Made by a program: the position numbers and the translations under genes. The notes beneath the pieces are model-generated. The model made no database searches and was not told the DNA's origin. It worked only from the letters and a program-made list of their open reading frames with translations. This document shows positions 62,034-64,000 of a stretch of DNA of 64,000 nt, one piece after another (position 1 is the first letter of the stretch; the number at the start of each line of letters is the position of its first letter). Origin of the DNA: Cohnella terricola (lineage in GTDB: Bacteria; Bacillota; Bacilli; Paenibacillales; Paenibacillaceae); assembly GCF_007786475.1 (NCBI RefSeq), contig NZ_VNJJ01000004.1, forward strand, positions 375,058 to 439,057, in the 5' to 3' direction.

Positions 62034-62813
62034 ATGACGAAGAAATTAACAGCGACGCTGCTAGCGGCAGCCATGCTACTACCGGGAGCTTCCGGCCTGG
62101 CCTCGGCCCAGGAGCAAACCGTTGCGCATCTCCAAGGAAAATTCGTTCAAGGACGCACTTTGATTCCTTTACGCGCGGTCTCCGAATCGCTGGGCGCCGC
62201 TGTGAGCTGGAATCAGTCGTCGTATACCGCTACGATAACGAAAGAAGATACCACAATTGTTTTGCCGATCAATTCGGACTATATCACGGTCAATGGCGAA
62301 AGCATCTTGTTGGACGTTCGTTCCAGCGTTGATAAAGGCGTTACGTACGTTCCTCTTCGTTTCGTTGCTCAAGCGCTGGGAGGAACCGTGAACTGGAACG
62401 CTTCAACAGGCACGGCTTCCGCTTCGCTCGGCGATCGGAAGGTTGTCGTCGGCACGCAACTGGGAACGAAATTCCCAGCCATGACCTCGTCCCGGATTAA
62501 CGCATTGGTCACAGCCGCCAACGAGTCGGCCGACCTGTCCGCTTACAAGCAGATCCGGACCCATTTCCGGCCTTATTTTACGGATACGTTCATCAACAAA
62601 CTCATTCAGCGAAACAGTGCAAATAATACGAAACACAAGTTCGTCTCCAAACCTTTCACGTACTTTTACGAAGGAGAAGGCCACGGCTATATCAGTCAGT
62701 TGGAGAGCCCGGCCGATGCCGGAGGGATGAACGTCGAGAGGATAATTACGGTGAGATGCATCGATGGCGTATGGATGGCGGAGGGCGTCGATTATTCGCT
62801 TGTATCTCCTTAA
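62034..62813 (+). CDS. Secreted stalk-domain (copper-amine-oxidase-N-like) protein
   Basis: A 259-residue protein with a signal peptide (MTKKLTATLLAAAMLLPGAS, cleaved near ASAQ). One stalk/copper-amine-oxidase-N-type domain follows (GRTLIPLRAVSESLGAAVSW, ILLDVRSSVDKGVTYVPLRF, VAQALGGTVNWN), known from cell-surface proteins of Paenibacillaceae. The C-terminal ~110 residues (TSSRINALVTAANESADLS, then KPFTYFYEGEGHGYISQL) are unassigned. ATG 62034 has GGAGG 9 bp upstream; the longer frame is unsupported. Probably a wall-associated structural or binding protein. Confidence 0.85.
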   Translation: MTKKLTATLLAAAMLLPGASGLASAQEQTVAHLQGKFVQGRTLIPLRAVSESLGAAVSWNQSSYTATITKEDTTIVLPINSDYITVNGESILLDVRSSVDKGVTYVPLRFVAQALGGTVNWNASTGTASASLGDRKVVVGTQLGTKFPAMTSSRINALVTAANESADLSAYKQIRTHFRPYFTDTFINKLIQRNSANNTKHKFVSKPFTYFYEGEGHGYISQLESPADAGGMNVERIITVRCIDGVWMAEGVDYSLVSP

Positions 62814-62833
62814 ACCGCTCTTTCGTTAACGCT

Positions 62834-63445
62834 TCATTGCGGATGGAAGATTCTCCCGAGAAAAATTCCGATTTCACGCCGGTGGGTGAGGACCAATATT
62901 GCGAATATGACGAGCCAGCACCATAGAAATTCCTCGGAATAGTTGGCTGCGTACAAATAGATCGGGACGAGCAGCATGCCCAACACGACTTGGAAGGCAT
63001 CCGACTTCGGGGTGGACGGCCTTCCTTTTCGTATGCCTTTATCTATGGCCATAAGCACAGCCAAAATGATTGCATACACAAGCGACACTTCAAAATGGGT
63101 AAGCGCGCTCCACACGCCGAACGTTACGGCGATCGCCTTGCCGCCTTTGAATTTCATGAACGGCGAAAAAGCATGCCCAAGAACGGGGGCCGCGGCAAGA
63201 GGAATAAGCGCATAGCCTCCTACAAGGCCGTTCTTGAGCAATAGCGCAAGCGGTACATATCCTTTCAGGAAGTCCAGCGCAATTCCGGCAAGCCCCCACT
63301 GAACCCCCGCTGCCTTAATCAAGTTGGCTCCGCCCGGATTCCCGTCGCCAATCGCTTTCAGATCGTGGCGGGCGATCAGGCCGAGCCAGTAAGAAAACAT
63401 TAAAGAGCCCGAAAGCCACGCCGCGGCGATCCATCCCCACACCAT
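62834..63445 (-). CDS. PlsY-like acyltransferase
   Basis: A 203-residue membrane protein with about five helices and the PlsY signature blocks: SGSLMFSYWLGLI, GDGNPGGANLIKAAG, and GHAFSPFMKFKGGKAIAVTFG. PlsY transfers an acyl group from acyl phosphate to glycerol-3-phosphate. It lies 3 bp after a family 2 glycosyltransferase gene (same strand), so the pair may instead modify a glycolipid or carotenoid. Divergent from classical PlsY in its C-terminal half (SEEFLWCWLVIFAILVL). Convergent with the stalk gene. Confidence 0.82.
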   Translation of the reverse strand: MVWGWIAAAWLSGSLMFSYWLGLIARHDLKAIGDGNPGGANLIKAAGVQWGLAGIALDFLKGYVPLALLLKNGLVGGYALIPLAAAPVLGHAFSPFMKFKGGKAIAVTFGVWSALTHFEVSLVYAIILAVLMAIDKGIRKGRPSTPKSDAFQVVLGMLLVPIYLYAANYSEEFLWCWLVIFAILVLTHRREIGIFLGRIFHPQ

Positions 63446-63448
63446 TCC

Positions 63449-64000
63449 TTATCCGCCTCCCACTTTGATGTGCCTGCCTTTCCAGGATACGTGGCCGAGT
63501 ACGGATACTTGATAAGTCGAGTACAAAATAACGACGATGAAAAATAGACCGGATAAGAAATGGAGAAGCAGCATCGCGTAACCGAATCGACCCGTATATT
63601 TAACGAAATAAATCATTTGCAGCATATAAAACAAATAACCGATCGCAAGCGGTATCGCCCATGAAGTACTCACCGCAAACCATGCAGCCTCGGACACGAG
63701 CAGACCTGCCACCCAGACCGCTACGAGGAAAATCGTCCCCTTCTTCAAATTGGTCGTGCCTAAAACGGCAGATTTACTGAAGCCCTCAACTTCGTTGCGG
63801 ATGCTATGCGCGTACATGCGGAAAGAAACCAGCCCGCGACCGATGAAGTTGGTGACGCGAATGCCGGCTTGCATGTATCTGGCTCCTAGATTGAGATCGT
63901 CCAGAACCTCCGATTTTATACTCTCGTGCCCATTCACCTTCTCGTAATCTTCTCGCGCGGTAAGAATGAAGGAGCCGTAAAGCCCTTTTTTCGGATTATT
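63449..64000 (-). CDS. Family 2 glycosyltransferase, 3' part (right edge of window)
   Basis: The frame runs through the right edge; only the C-terminal ~183 residues are seen. NPKKGLYGSFILTAREDYEKVNGH (in part) and SEVLDDLNLGARYMQAG are the acceptor region of CrtQ-like GT2 enzymes. Three C-terminal membrane helices follow. Typical members glycosylate carotenoids or lipids. A GTG at 63937 has been considered as start but lies within conserved sequence, so the gene starts outside the window. It is followed 3 bp later by the PlsY-like gene, an apparent operon. Confidence 0.78.
   Translation of the reverse strand, partial: NNPKKGLYGSFILTAREDYEKVNGHESIKSEVLDDLNLGARYMQAGIRVTNFIGRGLVSFRMYAHSIRNEVEGFSKSAVLGTTNLKKGTIFLVAVWVAGLLVSEAAWFAVSTSWAIPLAIGYLFYMLQMIYFVKYTGRFGYAMLLLHFLSGLFFIVVILYSTYQVSVLGHVSWKGRHIKVGGG

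Overview
The window looks like chromosomal DNA from a spore-forming, S-layer-bearing Gram-positive of the Paenibacillaceae (Paenibacillus or Cohnella type). Pointers are a Cse60-like sporulation protein, SLH repeats on a very large secreted glycosidase, a copper-amine-oxidase-N/stalk-domain protein, an LplB/LplC-type sugar ABC system with a YesM/YesN-type two-component system, LipL, Ku, and strong GGAGG-type ribosome sites. No rRNA, tRNA, prophage or CRISPR was seen. Both edge genes are cut by the window.

Layout: 0-1.5 kb holds an orphan beta-class adenine methyltransferase (left-truncated), Cse60 and a small membrane ORF. 1.8-3.8 kb is a secreted beta-propeller protein. 3.9-10.5 kb is a minus-strand operon: an ABC importer (binding protein, two permeases, ATPase), a DeoR-type repressor, an alkaline-phosphatase-superfamily enzyme and a PHP phosphoesterase, probably for uptake and breakdown of a phosphorylated compound. 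10.6-14.7 kb is a divergent ferric-siderophore ABC locus with two Fur-box-like sites and two clear sigma-A promoters. 14.7-33.7 kb is mixed: RNase H, Map, an ArsB/NhaD-type permease, an MFS pump, an orphan ParB-like protein, Nudix, P450, an M50 protease, an MCP, a SWIM/SNF2 pair, a LytTR/XRE divergent pair, and a protein resembling the N-terminal domain of Mrr-like restriction enzymes. 34.4-48.7 kb is a mannose-glycan locus: GH38, a clan GH-A enzyme (candidate beta-mannosidase), GH125, two permeases and a binding protein, followed by its likely two-component regulator. 48.8-56.1 kb holds a second ArsB/NhaD-type permease, LipL, an MFS transporter, a transglutaminase-like lipoprotein, an acyl-CoA thioesterase, Ku and the 3' remnant of an IS1182-like transposase. 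56.6-64 kb holds the SLH-anchored GH95-like glycosidase, a stalk-domain protein, a PlsY-like acyltransferase and a right-truncated family 2 glycosyltransferase.

The most unusual signal is not a gene. At least five intergenic loci (15.5, 22.8-23.3, 33.8-34.4, 51.2 and 56.2-56.6 kb) carry tandem arrays whose period is 51 bp (exact in four loci, 51-52 in one). Several have different unit sequences. Three of them (15.5, 34.3, 56.2 kb) are recognisably one family, once inverted. Each array lies just left of a hairpin whose T-tract side faces the array, and always between two co-directional genes. Because 51 is a multiple of 3, the arrays create long spurious ORFs in several frames. I regard this as the best candidate for an undescribed element system in the window.
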